Made by a program: the position numbers and the translations under genes
Shown: positions 35,710-48,639 of the stretch, piece by piece
Position numbering within the stretch: position 1 is the stretch's first letter
Layout: each line of letters begins with the position of its first letter
Notes under the pieces: model-generated
What the model was told of the DNA's origin: nothing
Databases searched by the model: none
What the model saw: only the letters and a program-made list of their open reading frames with translations
DNA from: Nepenthes gracilis
Taxonomy: Eukaryota > Streptophyta > Magnoliopsida > Caryophyllales > Nepenthaceae
Assembly: GCA_033239525.1 (NCBI GenBank)
Contig: BSYO01000009.1
Coordinates: 15,459,299-15,523,298, forward strand
DNA length: 64,000 nucleotides
Direction: 5' to 3'

Positions 35710-37758
35710 GAATGAGGGGGAGGATGTCGGCGTACGGGTCGGCGGCAGCCAATGGTGACAAGCCGGTGACCGGCGATGACCATGGATGCGCAGCGGCAAC
35801 GGTAGAGAAGATGTGCAACAGAGAGAGGAGCTGCGCGAGAGAAGGGGGCATAGCGAGGAGAGAGAAGACTCGTCGGGGAAGAAAGCGGCGGCGACGGTGG
35901 TCACCGGGGAAGCCGACGACGGCCGTGAGGCGACAGGCGGCAGTAGCCTCGCAAGAGACGCCGCATAGAGAGGAGAGACGGTAGCGTGCAAGTCCCGCGG
36001 TAGCAGGAGAGAGAGCGGCCCGATTCGAGTGTTTTGGGATATCATTTTTTCTGATTTGTAAAGTATGAAGTCAATGTAAGTATCTGTAAACCCCTCTTTG
36101 GTTCTGATTTAATATTTAATATATTTTTAACACTATTTAAAATTTTTACTAATATGTACGTATTTTTATATACCTGAATTATTTAGTCTGGACATGCATA
36201 TGTAGTTCATTAGCTTATTTAGATGTTTTCGGACTAGGTTATATAATTTTGGAGGATTTAAATTTTTCTGAAAGCCCAAATAATTTTTGAACACTGTATA
36301 TTTTTATATCAATATATTTACATGAAAATAAAAATAAAACTTTGCATAGGCCATGCAGTCACATGTACGAGTAGAGTCGTGGTCATTACATTTGGACTTG
36401 TATTGTTTGATATTCTTGCCAATTCCAGACGGTAAGATATTTGTTATTAGAAATTCCTTTTCGCCGGCAGGAAAAGTTTGGAGTAGTGGACCTTCCCATT
36501 TGGATAATTTGATTTAACCTTAGAATATATTCGAACGTCCTAATATACCTGACAAATTTAAAAATTACACCTAAAATCACGGGTGGTAAATAATAGTGAA
36601 CAACTTACCCATGGATATAGAGTATATTGGTGGTCATACATGCTAACCTAATTTACATTTGGTTTTGCCTAAGGTTATCAAGATTATATGTAACCCTTCC
36701 TCAAATTAGTTTTTAAATAATCAGAACTCAAATTTGAGACATGATTTATATTTCAGTATTTATTTATATTGGAATTGCTTTGGATTTGAATCTCAGACTT
36801 GAATTTGAAATTCGCCTATTTGGCCCTCAATTGGGCCTTGGTATATCTAGTATAAATTATTTTGACTATATATTTTGATCTGAACCATTGGACTATCTGT
36901 CACAGTACTACTTCAGGTTCTGCGCACTATTGGATCATCCGGCTATCAGATTCTGTCTCAAATTAAAAGCTGACCGGGCCTTGGATTTGGACTAGGATTC
37001 GGACTTTGATTGGACTTTAGAATTGACAATTTACCTATTGAAATTGGTCCAGATCACTTTTATTTTGTTTATATATAGATTTATATATATATACATGTCC
37101 CGGTGATAACTGTTTTATGATTTGAATATTTATTTTGTGAACGAGACTTCCATTGGATTTTGATCTTGAATCTTGGATTTTACATTGGATTTATTTTATC
37201 AGCAATTTAGATTTATCCTGTCAGTTGAACGGATTTTACCCATCCGATATTTCCTATGATTTATTGGATTTCTTTTATTTAAAATATGATACTTGTTAAG
37301 TATTAGGCTTATTTTTTCTATTTTATCCCTTCAGAGTAGAAGATTCATATGCATTGTAGGAATATGGCCGTGATCTGGTCACCATTCGTTTGATTTGGTG
37401 AGTTTTGGTTCTATTATAGTTTAAGTTGGTATTTAATATAATCGGATTATGAAATTGGTCGGGTATAAGCCGATGGATATACTTTAAAAACAATTGAGAT
37501 ATTTTATTATGTCTGGATTTATAATTTTGGTTGGAATTGTTACCTCTTTTACAATGATTATAGAGCATATCCTATTTTTATTTGGACTGTTATCCGATGA
37601 GGTCATGTGTAGATTTAATTTGGTTAAATTGTATATCTTAGTTTGTCACACACAAAATTTGGGACTTGGTATTATTTGTTTAAAATTATTTAAGATTTTA
37701 AAATTCATGAATTATTATTAATTATTTGAATTGACCTGTTTGATCAGGATTCGTGACA
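35710..37758 (+). repeat. Left LTR of element B, second part
   Basis: Resumes after the nested solo LTR (flanking GAAGG at 32260-32264, GAATG at 35710-35714) and aligns with 41775-43806. It ends TTCGTGACA next to the PBS. GC-rich stretches at 35730-36010 give chance open frames on both strands. Confidence 0.9.
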
Positions 37759-37762
37759 GAAT

Positions 37763-37773
37763 TGGTACCAGAG
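37763..37773 (+). other. Primer binding site of element B
   Basis: TGGTACCAGAG, one mismatch from the initiator-tRNA-Met complement, four bases after the left LTR. Confidence 0.85.
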
Positions 37774-38810
37774 AAGAGTTATAATAAGAGGTACTCTGGT
37801 CATTTTAGATAAATAATTGGCTAAATGTTTGAGTGTGATAAGTACTGTTTTTGCCAGATGGTAGAAAATTTTGGTTGTTAAGGCTTGGGTTTAGATTAAA
37901 AGGTCAAGTCGTAGAAGTTTTTGGTTTGGATTGGAATGATGATCATCTGATTATAATGAGTCGCACAAGCTATATAATGTATGGTTTGATAAAGTGGTTG
38001 AATTAGAATTTTATTGAATTTCTGTATATATGTGAGTGTTTTGTTGGGATTTGTAATTTTTGAAGAGAAGTAGTAGCCTTGGATGATGCCGATCTGAAAT
38101 CTCGCGGAGTAGAATAAGATTTTGGTCAATAGAGGGGTACATGATAAGGTTGGTCGGTTCAAAATCTCGCAGGTTAGAAGGAGAATTTTAGCCGACAAGA
38201 AGGTAAGTAGTGGAAGTGGAGATGAATGGAGATTCTTTAAATTTAGGAGTTGCAAATGAAAATGAAGAAGCTAAAATTAAGTTAATTCATTTCTCTTTGT
38301 AAGAAAGGCTATAGAGTTTTGGTAGACAACCTTTGTCAGAAAATAGGACAATGAAGTGCAAGTCTAATTTTATTGGCTACGAAAATACTGATCGTGTAAA
38401 AATTTAAAGTTACGACTTGGTCGAGAGGAAGACTCAAGGATTGCCCATTTTCACTCGTCGTTATGATCGTCCCAACAAATCTTTCCCCGCTGAAGAATTG
38501 ATGGATGAAGAGCTCGAGAATTCAGCCTCTGAATCTGAAAGAGGTTAAAGAATTTGAAGGATTTTGTTGCAGCATGATAGTAGCTAAAAATTTCAAGTTT
38601 CAATCTGGAAACAGTTGGTGTCATTTCAACGCTAAACTTATGGCGAGGAGCTGGATCATGCTTTATTGATCGAGTTAGAGTAGCTTTCGAGAGAAGTATT
38701 TTTAAAAAAAAATTAGAGTATTGGAGCCAAAATTTGAATGCTGGAGTCATTTATCCTCCAAAGGACAATTTAAAGGAAGTCAGATAAAGTAAAGCTTTCT
38801 TTTCCAAAGT

Positions 38811-39128
38811 TTGAGTTTGCAGGGTCAACCTACAAGTTTAGCAAAAAGAAGTACACAATATGAGTTTGTTTATCAAAATGGAATCTGTTTCAATTGCGGC
38901 CAGATAGTTCATTTGTCAAGGGATCATTCGAATTTCAGGCATCTGGATTTGAGACGTCCAGATATGAGTCAGATGGTTCCAGTAAAGGATTTTCCATATA
39001 CAGCTCATGAAATTAGAGCCGGATCCTCAGTCGTGGAAAACTATTTCGGCAAGTCTGTTCTATTCTGCATTCAGGATATTAGTCTTCTAAGTTCTAATGA
39101 AAAATCAGTAAGAAGGTTTCATAGTTAA
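38811..39128 (+). pseudogene. Element B gag C-terminus with zinc knuckle
   Basis: An open stretch of 105 codons. NGICFNCGQIVHLSRDHSN is a CX2CX4HX4C knuckle in which the last cysteine is histidine. The upstream basic, serine-rich part fits the gag end of chromovirus-type gypsy elements. Nucleocapsid knuckles bind element RNA. The frame then runs into protease-like territory without a recognisable DSG. Confidence 0.75.
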
Positions 39129-39239
39129 TTTTTTACGTTGCAAGCAAGTCATCTGTCAAGAGATGGGTGCTGAATTCATCTAGTATATATGGTCACATAT
39201 GAGAGTTATTTTGTGACCATTGAAGACATTTTGGTCATT

Positions 39240-40130
39240 GCGAGTTTGAAAATATTTTTCAGATGATTCAACTGGATTGCTATTAAATCAAGAGATCAAA
39301 TTTATTTTTGAGATTGTACTTGGATCTGTGTCTATTTCGAAGGCTCCATATGGGGTAGTCTTATGTGTGCTGAAGAAATTGAAATAGCAATTATAGAATC
39401 TGTTTGTGAAATATTTTGTTTGGTCAAGTATCTTGACGTGGGGTGCTTTAGTGCTTTCTAGTGAAGGATGATAGATTGGTAGGTTTGTACTTGGATTATT
39501 TGAGAATCAAATATGTATTAGCTCTCAATAATCGAGAATTTTGATCCATTCCGAGAAGCCTGGGTTTCCATTCAAGGTACCATTGATTGAGGATTTAGTG
39601 AGAGGAAGTGTATAGGACAGCTTTTAGGTCAAGGTGTGACCATTGCAAATTATGATGGTGCTTTTTGGTTGTCTAATATTTTAGAGCCTTGTGTGAATAA
39701 TATCGATTGAAATTATTGACCGTGCTTAGGTTAGTTATGATGGCTTTGTCAATGATGTTCTAATTTGTATGAAGAATTTTAAAGAGTATGAGATCCGATT
39801 GGGAAGTCAGTTGCAAATTCTGAGGTGTCCTTTTTATTCATATGGTTTTTGATATGACATTTAAAAATTCGAAGACGGAAGCAGTGGTAAATTTAAAAGT
39901 CCAGCTAAGGTCTCGGGGGTACAGAGTTTCTTGGATCTGGTTGATTTTAATGGAAGATTCGTTGAATATTTCTCGAGAATTGCAGTGCCATTGGTACTTT
40001 CGAAATAGAGGCAATCGATAATTAATTGAAATGATGTTGGTGAGGAAAATTTCGGTAATTGAAAAATAGGGTGTCATCAGCGGCAGTTTTGTCAATCCTT
40101 GATGGATCAGAAATATTAGTAGCACTTAGT
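39240..40130 (+). pseudogene. Element B reverse transcriptase remnant
   Basis: Pieces in order: EF-(E)-IF and IKFIFEIVLGS near 39240-39330, SISKAPYG near 39333-39360, WGALVL near 39440, and the catalytic box as GFVNDVLICMKNFKEYEI near 39745-39790 (first Asp changed to Asn). Stops and frameshifts are frequent. RNase H and integrase further on (40140-41390) are too decayed to place, although several stretches align with the corresponding part of element A. Confidence 0.7.
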
Positions 40131-41394
40131 GATATTTTTACAAAAAATTTAAATATGTTTGAATTCTGCATATCGGGTGTCCTATCCGAGAAAAGCTCGG
40201 GATCAGTTTGAAAATTTTTGCATGAAGGTGCTGTGGCGAGGATGCCAATAGAAAGATTGGATTAGAGGGATTTCCTTTCTTTGCTGTCATGATTGAATTT
40301 TGAACGAAACTTCTATTTGTGAAAGAACCTTTTATGAAGATTAGAGATGAAGTCTATTTTTTGGATGAGCCATCATGAAATTGGACGTGATCAAGCTAGT
40401 AATCCCGAGCCTACAAGGTAAAGTGTTTTTCATTGCACGTTCGAGAAGATGAATGTTTTCAAAGATTCTCTCATTTGAGTTTTGGCTGATTTGATAAAAG
40501 AATGGAAGCTTATTGAATAGAAACGCGAGAGCAAATGACGTCATCTGTCCAAATTCGATGGAAACATCGAAGACTCTTTACCTAGCAGAGCGGAGAAATA
40601 GTTTGATGGTAGTTTGATTACGAGCCATGGCATGATATATCTCGTGCCTAAAGGAAGAAGCTGAGAAGAAGAAATCTTTGAGATTTTGTTTCGAGTCTAC
40701 CTCAAATATTAAAGGATTTGATGACCATTTGGACGAAAATAAGCTAGTAGATGATGGATGAGTTGATAAAGTCAGTTTATCGCTTGTTTATTAGGAAAGT
40801 CATTCCTGAATTAGCCGTTGGCATATTGTCGAGGTGTGGAGATTGTAAAGTATTTCTACTTCAAGGCTTTTGAATTGATTTGAGACTGTTAATCGATTAA
40901 AGTGGTGCAGCAAAAGCATGAAGACTCGTGGCTATCGTTGACAAGATTTGATTTGAGGTTGAAGTAGGAGATCGAAATTGTAAATTAATTGGAAGCTCGA
41001 TAAGAGTGATCAGATATTTTTGGAAGCACTTTACAAAGAAGAATTTTGAGTTGTGAAGTTGAAGGGCAATCTGAAGTGGAGGTTCATTAGAATATTCAAA
41101 AATTTTAGCAAATGAGAGAAGTGACCTTCATATTGGCCTTTCTTTTGAATTTGCTAGATGGATATAATATATTTTATATGAATGATCATTCGAATGTGAT
41201 TCGATTGGAGTCATTTTGGTTAACAAGGAGTATTTTAGGTTAATGTTGTGGTTTTGATTTTGGGATAGAAAGGATTTGGTGCAAAGAAATAAGATGTTTC
41301 AATTGACCATTATACTCTTGAGAGATCTTCTAGTTGAGAAAACATTAAGGGATCTTGAAGACGAGTCCGAGAAAATATTGTAAGGAGGGAAGAA
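40130..41394 (+). pseudogene. Element B distal pol region and polypurine tract
   Basis: Blocks near 40290-40420 and 40900-40970 match element A at about 16500-16620 and 17020-17070, so this is the same part of the same family. A purine tract, TAAGGAGGGAAGAA at 41381-41394, abuts the right LTR. No clean integrase motif is left. Confidence 0.6.
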
Positions 41395-41594
41395 TATATT
41401 ATCCCAGATTTTTATTCAAATTAATTTAATATTAATTGTGATTCTGCGTAATTTGAACGTTACAAAATTAATTAAATATTTAAAAATTTTTCAGGATATT
41501 TGGAACAGTCGAGCCGGCGCTCGATGTACGCTCATACTGTCGCTCAAATATCGGTTTAGATTTTAAAATAAAAGAAAAACTAAAATAGAAAATA

Positions 41595-41627
<33 letters not shown>

Positions 41628-43806
41628 AACAAAAATATATAAATATAAAAATAAAAAACAAAATCAGATAATGGAGAAAGCAGATTAGGGAGAGAGAATA
41701 GAGGAGAGAGAGTGTGAGAGAGCGGGTTAGAGTTCGAAGGTGCAGGAAAAGGAAGGAGAGGGAGAGGGAGAAGGAGGGGGAGGAGGTCGGCGTACAGGTC
41801 AGCGGCAGCCAATGGTGACAAATCGATGACAGGCGACGGCCGTGGATGCACAGTGGCAATGGCAGAGAGGACGCGCAAGAGAGAGAGGAGCTATGAAGAG
41901 AAGGGGCGCAGCAAGGAGAGAGAAGACCACCAGGGAAGAAAGCAGCGGCGATAGTGGTTGTCGGGGAAGCCGATGGAGGTCGTGAGGTGGTAGGCAGCAA
42001 TAGCAGCGCAGGAAACGCCGTACAGAGAGGAGAGAGGGCAGGGCGGGGGTTCCGGGGCAGTTGGAGAGAGAGCGGCCCAACTCGGATACTTCGAGATATT
42101 TTTTCTTCAAATCTATAAAGAATGAGGTCAATGTAAATATCTGTAAACTCCGTCTTTGATCTAATTTAATACCTGATATATTTTTGACACTGTTTAGAAT
42201 TTTTACTAACATACATATATTTTTATACACCTAAATTATTTAATCTGGACATATATGTATAGTTTATTGACTAATTTGGATGTTTCTGGATTAAGTTATA
42301 TGAGTTAGAGGGTTTAATATTTTTCTAAAAGTTTGAATAATTTTTATACACTGTATATTTTTATATCAATATATTTACATGAAAATGAGTATAAAACTTT
42401 ACATAGGCCGTGCAATCACATGCACATACTGGATCGTGATCACTACATTTAGACTTGGATTATTGGATATTCTGACCAACTCCCAATTGGGAGACATTTA
42501 TTATTGAAAACTCCTTTCTGCCTGTAGGAAAGGTTTGGAGTAGTGATCTTTTCCATTTGAATAATTGAATTTGACCTTAGAATATATCCGAACGTCCTAA
42601 TATATCTGACAAATTTGATAATTGTACCTAAACTGCGGGTGACAAATAATAGTGAGCAACCTTACCCATGGGTACAGAGTACATTAGTAGTCATACATGC
42701 TAGCCTAATTTGTATTTGGTTTTTCTTAAGGTTGTCAAAATTATGTATAACATTTTCTCAAACTAGTCTTTAAATAATCGAAACTCGAATTTGATGCATA
42801 ATTTGAATCTCCTCATTTATTTGTATTGGGCTTGCTTTGGATTTGAATCTTGGACTTGAATTTGAAATTCGCCTATTTTGTCATCAATTGGGTCTTAGTA
42901 TGTCTCGTACAAATAATTTTAAATATATATTTTGATTCGAACCCTTGAATTATCTGTCGCTGTGCTGATTCTGCTTCTGCACATACTATTGAATCATCCG
43001 GCTATCGGATTCTGCCCCAAATCATAAGCTGATCGGGTCTTAGATTTGGACTCAAATTCAAACTCTGACTTGGATTATATTTTGGAATTGGTTATTTGCC
43101 TATTGGAATTAGTTTGGATCACTTTTTTTTTTGTTTATATATAGATTTATATATATATATATACATGTCCCAATGATGACCGTTTTATAATTTGAATATT
43201 TACTTTGTGTACGAGATTACATTGGATTTCGGATCTTAGATCTTGGATTTTTCGTTGGATTTATTTAATTGGTGATTTAGATTTATCCTGTCACTTGAAC
43301 GAATTTTATCCATTTGACATTTTCTCTAATTTGTTGGACTTTTTTTATTTAAAATATGATACTTGTTGAACATTAGGCTTATTTTTTCTATTTTATCCCT
43401 TTAGAGTAGAAGATTCAGATGCATTGTAGGAGTATGGTCGCGATCTGTCAGCCATTCATCTGATTAGGTGAGTTTTGGTTCTATTATAGTTTAAATTGGT
43501 ATTTACTATAATCAGATTATAGAATTGGTCTGGTATAGTCCGATGGATATGCTCTGGAAATAGTTGCAATATTTTTGGTTTTAATTGGTACCTCTCTTAC
43601 GATGATTGTAGAGTAGGTCATATTTTTGTTCGGACGGTTATCCGATGAGATTTTGTGTAGATTTAATTTGATTGAATTATATATTTTAGTTTATCATAAC
43701 CGAATTTTGGAACTTAATATTATTTGTTTAAAATTATTTAAAATTTTAAATTTTAGAAATTATAATTAATTATTTGAATTGACCTGTTTGATTTAAATTT
43801 ATAATA
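41395..43806 (+). repeat. Right LTR of element B
   Basis: 2412 bp, uninterrupted, TATATTATCCC to TTTATAATA. It has the same order of blocks as the left LTR: AT tract at about 41598-41625, GA-rich 41690-41790, GC-rich 41790-42080, then an AT-rich tail. Confidence 0.92.
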
Positions 43807-43811
43807 AATTT

Positions 43812-45966
43812 AGAATAATATATGAAATAGTTCGAGCTGATTTTTAAATTTATGGGGAAAATAAAAGAAGATCCGATTTGATAACTTCTTGTTCATATAC
43901 TGTGAAGGCTGTCAAAACCTATTAACTATAAATTGAACTTATCATGTTGAAGGGAAAAGATTTTATTTCTAATTTTCAACTAATTAATTCTTTTCAACCT
44001 AATATTATCTATGCTTTAATTCTCTGACGGAGTTGAATATATTTTCTACTTGAAAAATAAAAGGGAAAAAAATTACCTATTAGAAAAATTTTCTTTTTTC
44101 ACGGTGCTTATTCTCCTTATTTTAATGTGTAAAACTATATATAAAAAATATTAAAAATTGATGAATTCTAAAAATATAATTTTATGTTCGGGTAAGAAAA
44201 TAGATAATTATATATGAAATATAACGACGGGTAGCTACATTTTGCCTAATTAGAATTTCGTAGTTATTATTATTATTTTTTAATATTAAAAAAATAAATA
44301 TTTTTATTTTTTTAAGAGATGGATTATGGTTCAATCCTGTATTGTCAATTAGACGAAAAAATAAAAATTTTATTCTCTTCGCATAGTTCTTCCCATGCAC
44401 ATGCGCTGCCGCCGCCCCCGCCGCCGCCGCCCCCACCACGGTACCCGCACACACACGCAAGTCCAAATGATTTACTGGTTCTTGCATGCAACATTCATGC
44501 ACGCAAAATCATTCATCTGATTAGTCTCATTGAAAACTTTGAAAATTATGAACTTCAGAACCCAGATTACGACATATCCATTTTCTCTGTACCTGACAGC
44601 TAGAATCACCGGCCCCTTCCTAACTTCATTATCATTATTTTATAGCCACTGACAATTTGAATTGATTTTGAATCTCATAAAGTGAACCTAGCTAGTTTAT
44701 TAGATAGCTACAGGAAATTAAGAAAAGTTCAGTTTTTCATCAGAAGTTTCCATCTAGTTCCTAATTGCTTCCAAGCACAACTCTTTTACGTGCTAATCAC
44801 ATCCATAATCACTGTTTATGTGTAAATCCATTCATGATTACTATTAATTAATTAGAAACTCTTTTTTTTATTTTTTAATAAAAATAAAAAAGTTGCTTAA
44901 CATTTTCCGGGCTAAGTAGGAGCCACACCTTTTGACCTTTTACGCTCAGATGGCAATACTTGATTTTTAAAAAAATCCCACCCATTTGCTTTTAGACTAA
45001 TTAATCAATATCTAAGCTTTTGCTATAAAGCTGGCAAATTACATTAATCTAATAATCCGATCACACCAGCAAACAAATGAAAGCGAATAGGTCAATGCAT
45101 TCATTTTTTTCAACTTCATGCTTTTTTCATTTTTGATCTTGGAAGAGGTGAAATCTCATAAATAAATACAATATTTTATGCCAAAGTACTCGTTAGTTTG
45201 ACTATATATCATCTGCCCAAGGCATCATATACTCCAGATCATATGATTACGGAGCTTTCGGACTGCTTCCCCACAAGATATTCTTCGAAGATTTGCATGC
45301 AATACTATATTTGTTTGCCGTCTTGAATTTTCCATCCTTTTTCCATCCACAAAAACATGCACCCAAAAAGAAAAGCATTTTGAATTATTGATTTATTTAT
45401 TGTTCTTTTCTCTTCAAGATGGAGGCTTTTGCCCCTTCAAACCCCACATAACTTCATCGTGTGACATTAGTGCCTTTAAACCCTCAAATTCAAAACCCTT
45501 TTTGCTCCCCGGTGTGAAATGTTTGCAGATGGGAGTATATATTTTACCGTTTATTTACTATTTACTGATTTTTCGTGGATTTATGCGTCAGCAATCCTTC
45601 AAATGTAATTACCATTATGATAAAATTGTTGGGAACATTGCCATTGAAACATGTTTTGTGATTATATATTATATATCCATGATTAGTGGTGCTTATCATC
45701 GGGCTTAATTTTTTTGTTCAAATTTAATTAAATTGACATCCGTATTCAGTATGATAATTTTGATCAAAGAATAGTGATTAATTTATCATAATCTTTAGCT
45801 ATATAATGTTCTACTATATTACGATAATAAATCAATAGCAGAAAAATACTTATTTTCTCACAAATTACTAAAATACACAATATTGTAGTTCAGTTTATAC
45901 ATTACATAATAAATATATTAGTATTAATGATGATATATGACTGAAACCAACTGTATATTTTAAATT
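43812..45966. other. Intergenic DNA between element B and the MYB gene
   Basis: AT-rich, with no supported gene. It holds a short GCC-rich tract (about 44404-44440) followed by CA repeats, which gives a proline-run open frame I do not believe. It lies downstream of the minus-strand MYB gene and may contain its 3' regulatory DNA. Confidence 0.6.
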
Positions 45967-46508
45967 TATGTTAATCGTAAATATTAAACTTGGCCTTGAT
46001 TAATATTAATAAGGCATTTGTTTAAGAATGCTGGGATAAAGATGAATCGATCATTTCGTGGTGTTTCAAAAACTAATGCCATCATACACGGAAAAATCCT
46101 AGGTTATCATCGCCATTAGGCCAAGAAGAAGATAATGATGACGACGACTCTCCACAACTACTAATAATATTGAATGGATTATTTAAACTGATACAATTGT
46201 ACTAAAATATACATTATTTCTCAAAAAAGCAATTATACTTTATGTTTGTCGTAAATATTAAAGTTGGCCTTGATTAAATATTAATTAGTAAGCGTTCTGT
46301 TTGAGAAAGCTTAGATAAAGATAAACTGATCATTTTATGGAATTTCGAAAACTAATTTCATAATACGTAAAAAAATCCAAGGATACCATCATCATTAGGC
46401 CAAGAAGATGATGATGACGATGACTCTCTACACTATCAATTATACTGAAATTGAACTGATACAGCTGCAGTAAAACATACATCATTTCCAAAAAAGCAAT
46501 GCATATAT
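45967..46508. repeat. 274-bp tandem duplication 3' of the MYB gene
   Basis: The block TATGTTAATCGTAAATATT at 45967 recurs as TATGTTTGTCGTAAATATT at 46241. Both copies go through 'ggccttgatta', 'aaactaat', 'aggccaagaagat' or '...aagaagaag', a GATGATGACGA-type run, 'gactct', 'aactgatacag/aactgatacaa' and 'aaaaaagcaat' in order. The inner edge is about 175 bp past the MYB stop codon. Confidence 0.88.
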
Positions 46509-46683
46509 TTGAGGGGACTTTTGATTAACAATGTGCTGTCACAAATACATATAATATATATATATCCCATCATCATTTCATCAGCAGCACCACCCAACAT
46601 TTTTTGTCCACAAACAGAGTCTTAAAGTTTGAAATTTTCAACCAGACCTTATCCTTTCAAATCTTGCGATTTTAACCCAACAG

Positions 46684-48156
46684 TCAGCATCCGTAGTACA
46701 TGGCCCTTTGCTCAGCTGTCTTGTTTTCATCTAAGAAAAAGTCGCTTGAAACATTGTTGTAGCTGCTGCTAATCAGCTTCTTAATTTCTTCTAACTCATA
46801 GTCTAATCGAGCATCTTCCCAAAACCCAACATCATTAATATGGGGTTTTCCTGCAAACTCATCTCCTCCTCCACCATTAGAGAGCATATTTTTTTTATTT
46901 TCTTCAAGTGCGTTATTGTAGAAGTTGCAAAATTTCTGCATAATCCCCTTCTTTTCACCATTGGGTGCGCTGCCATACTCGTACTCCATGTCCCTGCTAT
47001 GGCTGATCTGATTGCTGCAACTCCCATCAGAAGAACTGCAGCTTGCCTCTGCTCCTCCAAACATGAGATAACTTTGCATCGAGCTCAAGTGCCCATCGTG
47101 GGTGCACTGAAGAATGGAAGACGAATGCAAGATTTTCGAAGAATTGGCTAACGGACTAAAAGGGTTAGTGATGGTTTGATGATCGAAACCTGAGAAAGAC
47201 AGAGCTGAGGGTGTGTTATATAATGCGTTGGGGCTACAGTGATACGGTGAGGATGCTGAGAGAACCGGGGATGATAATGGTGATAATGAGGTCTGAAGGA
47301 CAGGCCGGTAGGTTGATGGAGCTTGATGGGTTATCTTGTGATGAGGATGATTAGCCATGCCTATGAGTTTTTTCTTGAGCTTGGTGTTCCAGTAGTTCTT
47401 GATATCATTGTCCGTTCTTCCTGGCAACTGAGCTGCTATAATTGACCACCTGTACATTGCATTGTTTTGGGTGCATGATTAATCGAGTTCCACAAGAAGA
47501 AAAGCGGCTGAGCTCTTACAAACTGAAATCTTTTTAAGTTTTTTTTTCCTTTTTTGAAAGATCTGAACTAATGGCATCCATGCAACTCGCTACAAAAAAA
47601 AAAAAAAAAAAAAATCTAAATATAGCAGAATCATGTAATATAAAAGGAAAGAAAGTAAGATTCAAAAGAAGAAATATATATTTCCATTTTGAGAAGAACG
47701 TACGGATAATTAAGGACATCTAAAGGGGAGGGCAAGGGAGGAAGAAGAAGAATGAAATACCTGCTTCCAATATTAGCAAAGAGTTGGCAGATGATTTTGT
47801 CTTCTTCATCAGAGAACTCTCCATGCTTGATGTTAGGTCTAAGATAGTTAAGCCATCTTAACCTGCAGCTCTTTCCACATCTCTTAAGACCTGAAAGAAA
47901 AAAAATTAAAACACCATCGCAAAAAAATACGAGAGAGGGGGAGAGAGAGAGAGAGAAAGAGAGAAAATGAAAGTTGGAGTTCTTTAGATTTTTGGGATAT
48001 CTTTATTAATTAACTATTACCAGCTTTCTGAGGGAGAGCAATCCAATTGCCACCAGTGCCAAACTTTCCTATATACTCCTTCAGCTTTGCATCTTCTTCA
48101 GGTGACCATGGCCCCTTCTTCACATTCGCTTTGTCACAACATGGAGCTCTTCCCAT
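46684..48156 (-). CDS. RAX: R2R3-MYB transcription factor, subgroup 14 (RAX/Blind-like)
   Basis: Three exons: 48156-48021 (136 bp), 47890-47761 (130 bp) and 47449-46684 (766 bp), giving 343 aa. Introns of 130 and 311 bp have GT...AG ends, and their positions and the 130-bp middle exon are standard for plant R2R3-MYBs. The protein begins [21 protein letters not shown]2 has W17, W38 and W58. R3 has F71, W90 and W109. [14 protein letters not shown] closes the DNA-binding part. The C-terminal [14 protein letters not shown] (residues 304-317) is the subgroup-14 motif. Relatives (Arabidopsis RAX1-3, tomato Blind) are nuclear regulators of axillary meristem formation; MYB36/68/84/87 are alternatives in the same subgroup. 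No internal stop was found, so it looks functional. It is the only intact host gene in the window. Confidence 0.95.
47925..47968. repeat. GA/CT microsatellite in MYB intron 1
   Basis: A nearly pure GAGAGA run (CT-rich on the transcribed minus strand) upstream of the intron 1 acceptor. Confidence 0.85.
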
Positions 48157-48593
48157 CTCTCCCGTCTCTCTGTTTCTTACTCTTTCTCTGTCTATTAATT
48201 CCTCTTCTGTTAGCCAGACGAAAGACAGAGGTTCCAAAATGGGGGATGGTCTTTGTGGGGAAGGTGATATTGATTGGCGTTGTCTTCTCATACAAAGGCT
48301 TCCAGACAATGAGGACATATATATAAAGAAAAAAAAAAGAAGTCAAAAAGACAGGTTCCCACAAATTTCAAGCATTTGTGAAATTCTTGATGAGGCCACC
48401 GAAATTAAAAAACGAAAATATTTCCTTAAAATATTTTTAAATATAATCAAAAAAATATAGTATTTATTTATTTTTTTATGGGTCTGTCGATATTAATAAA
48501 TAAATAAAATATTATATTATTTAAAATAATTTTAAAAATATTAAAAAAATAGTGTTGTTGAAAACTGCGTAGCTTACGTAAGTTTCCATTACT

Positions 48594-48639
<46 letters not shown>

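Larger units (their letters stand above)
31875..43806 (+). mobile_element. Ty3/gypsy element B with 2.4 kb LTRs and a nested solo LTR
   Basis: The left LTR 31875-37758 (about 2.43 kb without its insertion) and right LTR 41395-43806 (2412 bp) flank a 3.6 kb interior with PBS, gag knuckle, RT and purine tract. A perfect 5-bp target duplication AATTT lies at 31870-31874 and 43807-43811. Termini read TA...TA instead of TG...CA where both ends can be compared, consistent with transition decay. Confidence 0.93.

Noticed and set aside
35659..36045. Arg- or Ser/Pro-rich frames on both strands in the left LTR of B
   Set aside because: GC-rich LTR sequence. The right LTR copy (41480-42230) gives different frames, so no coding constraint is visible.
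44319..44603. Plus-strand frame with a polyproline run downstream of the MYB gene
   Set aside because: The proline run comes from a GCC microsatellite; there is no conserved motif and no gene structure.
48047..48460. Plus-strand frames across MYB exon 1
   Set aside because: Antisense to a well-supported exon with correct splice sites; composition simply mirrors the MYB codons and the CT-rich UTR.
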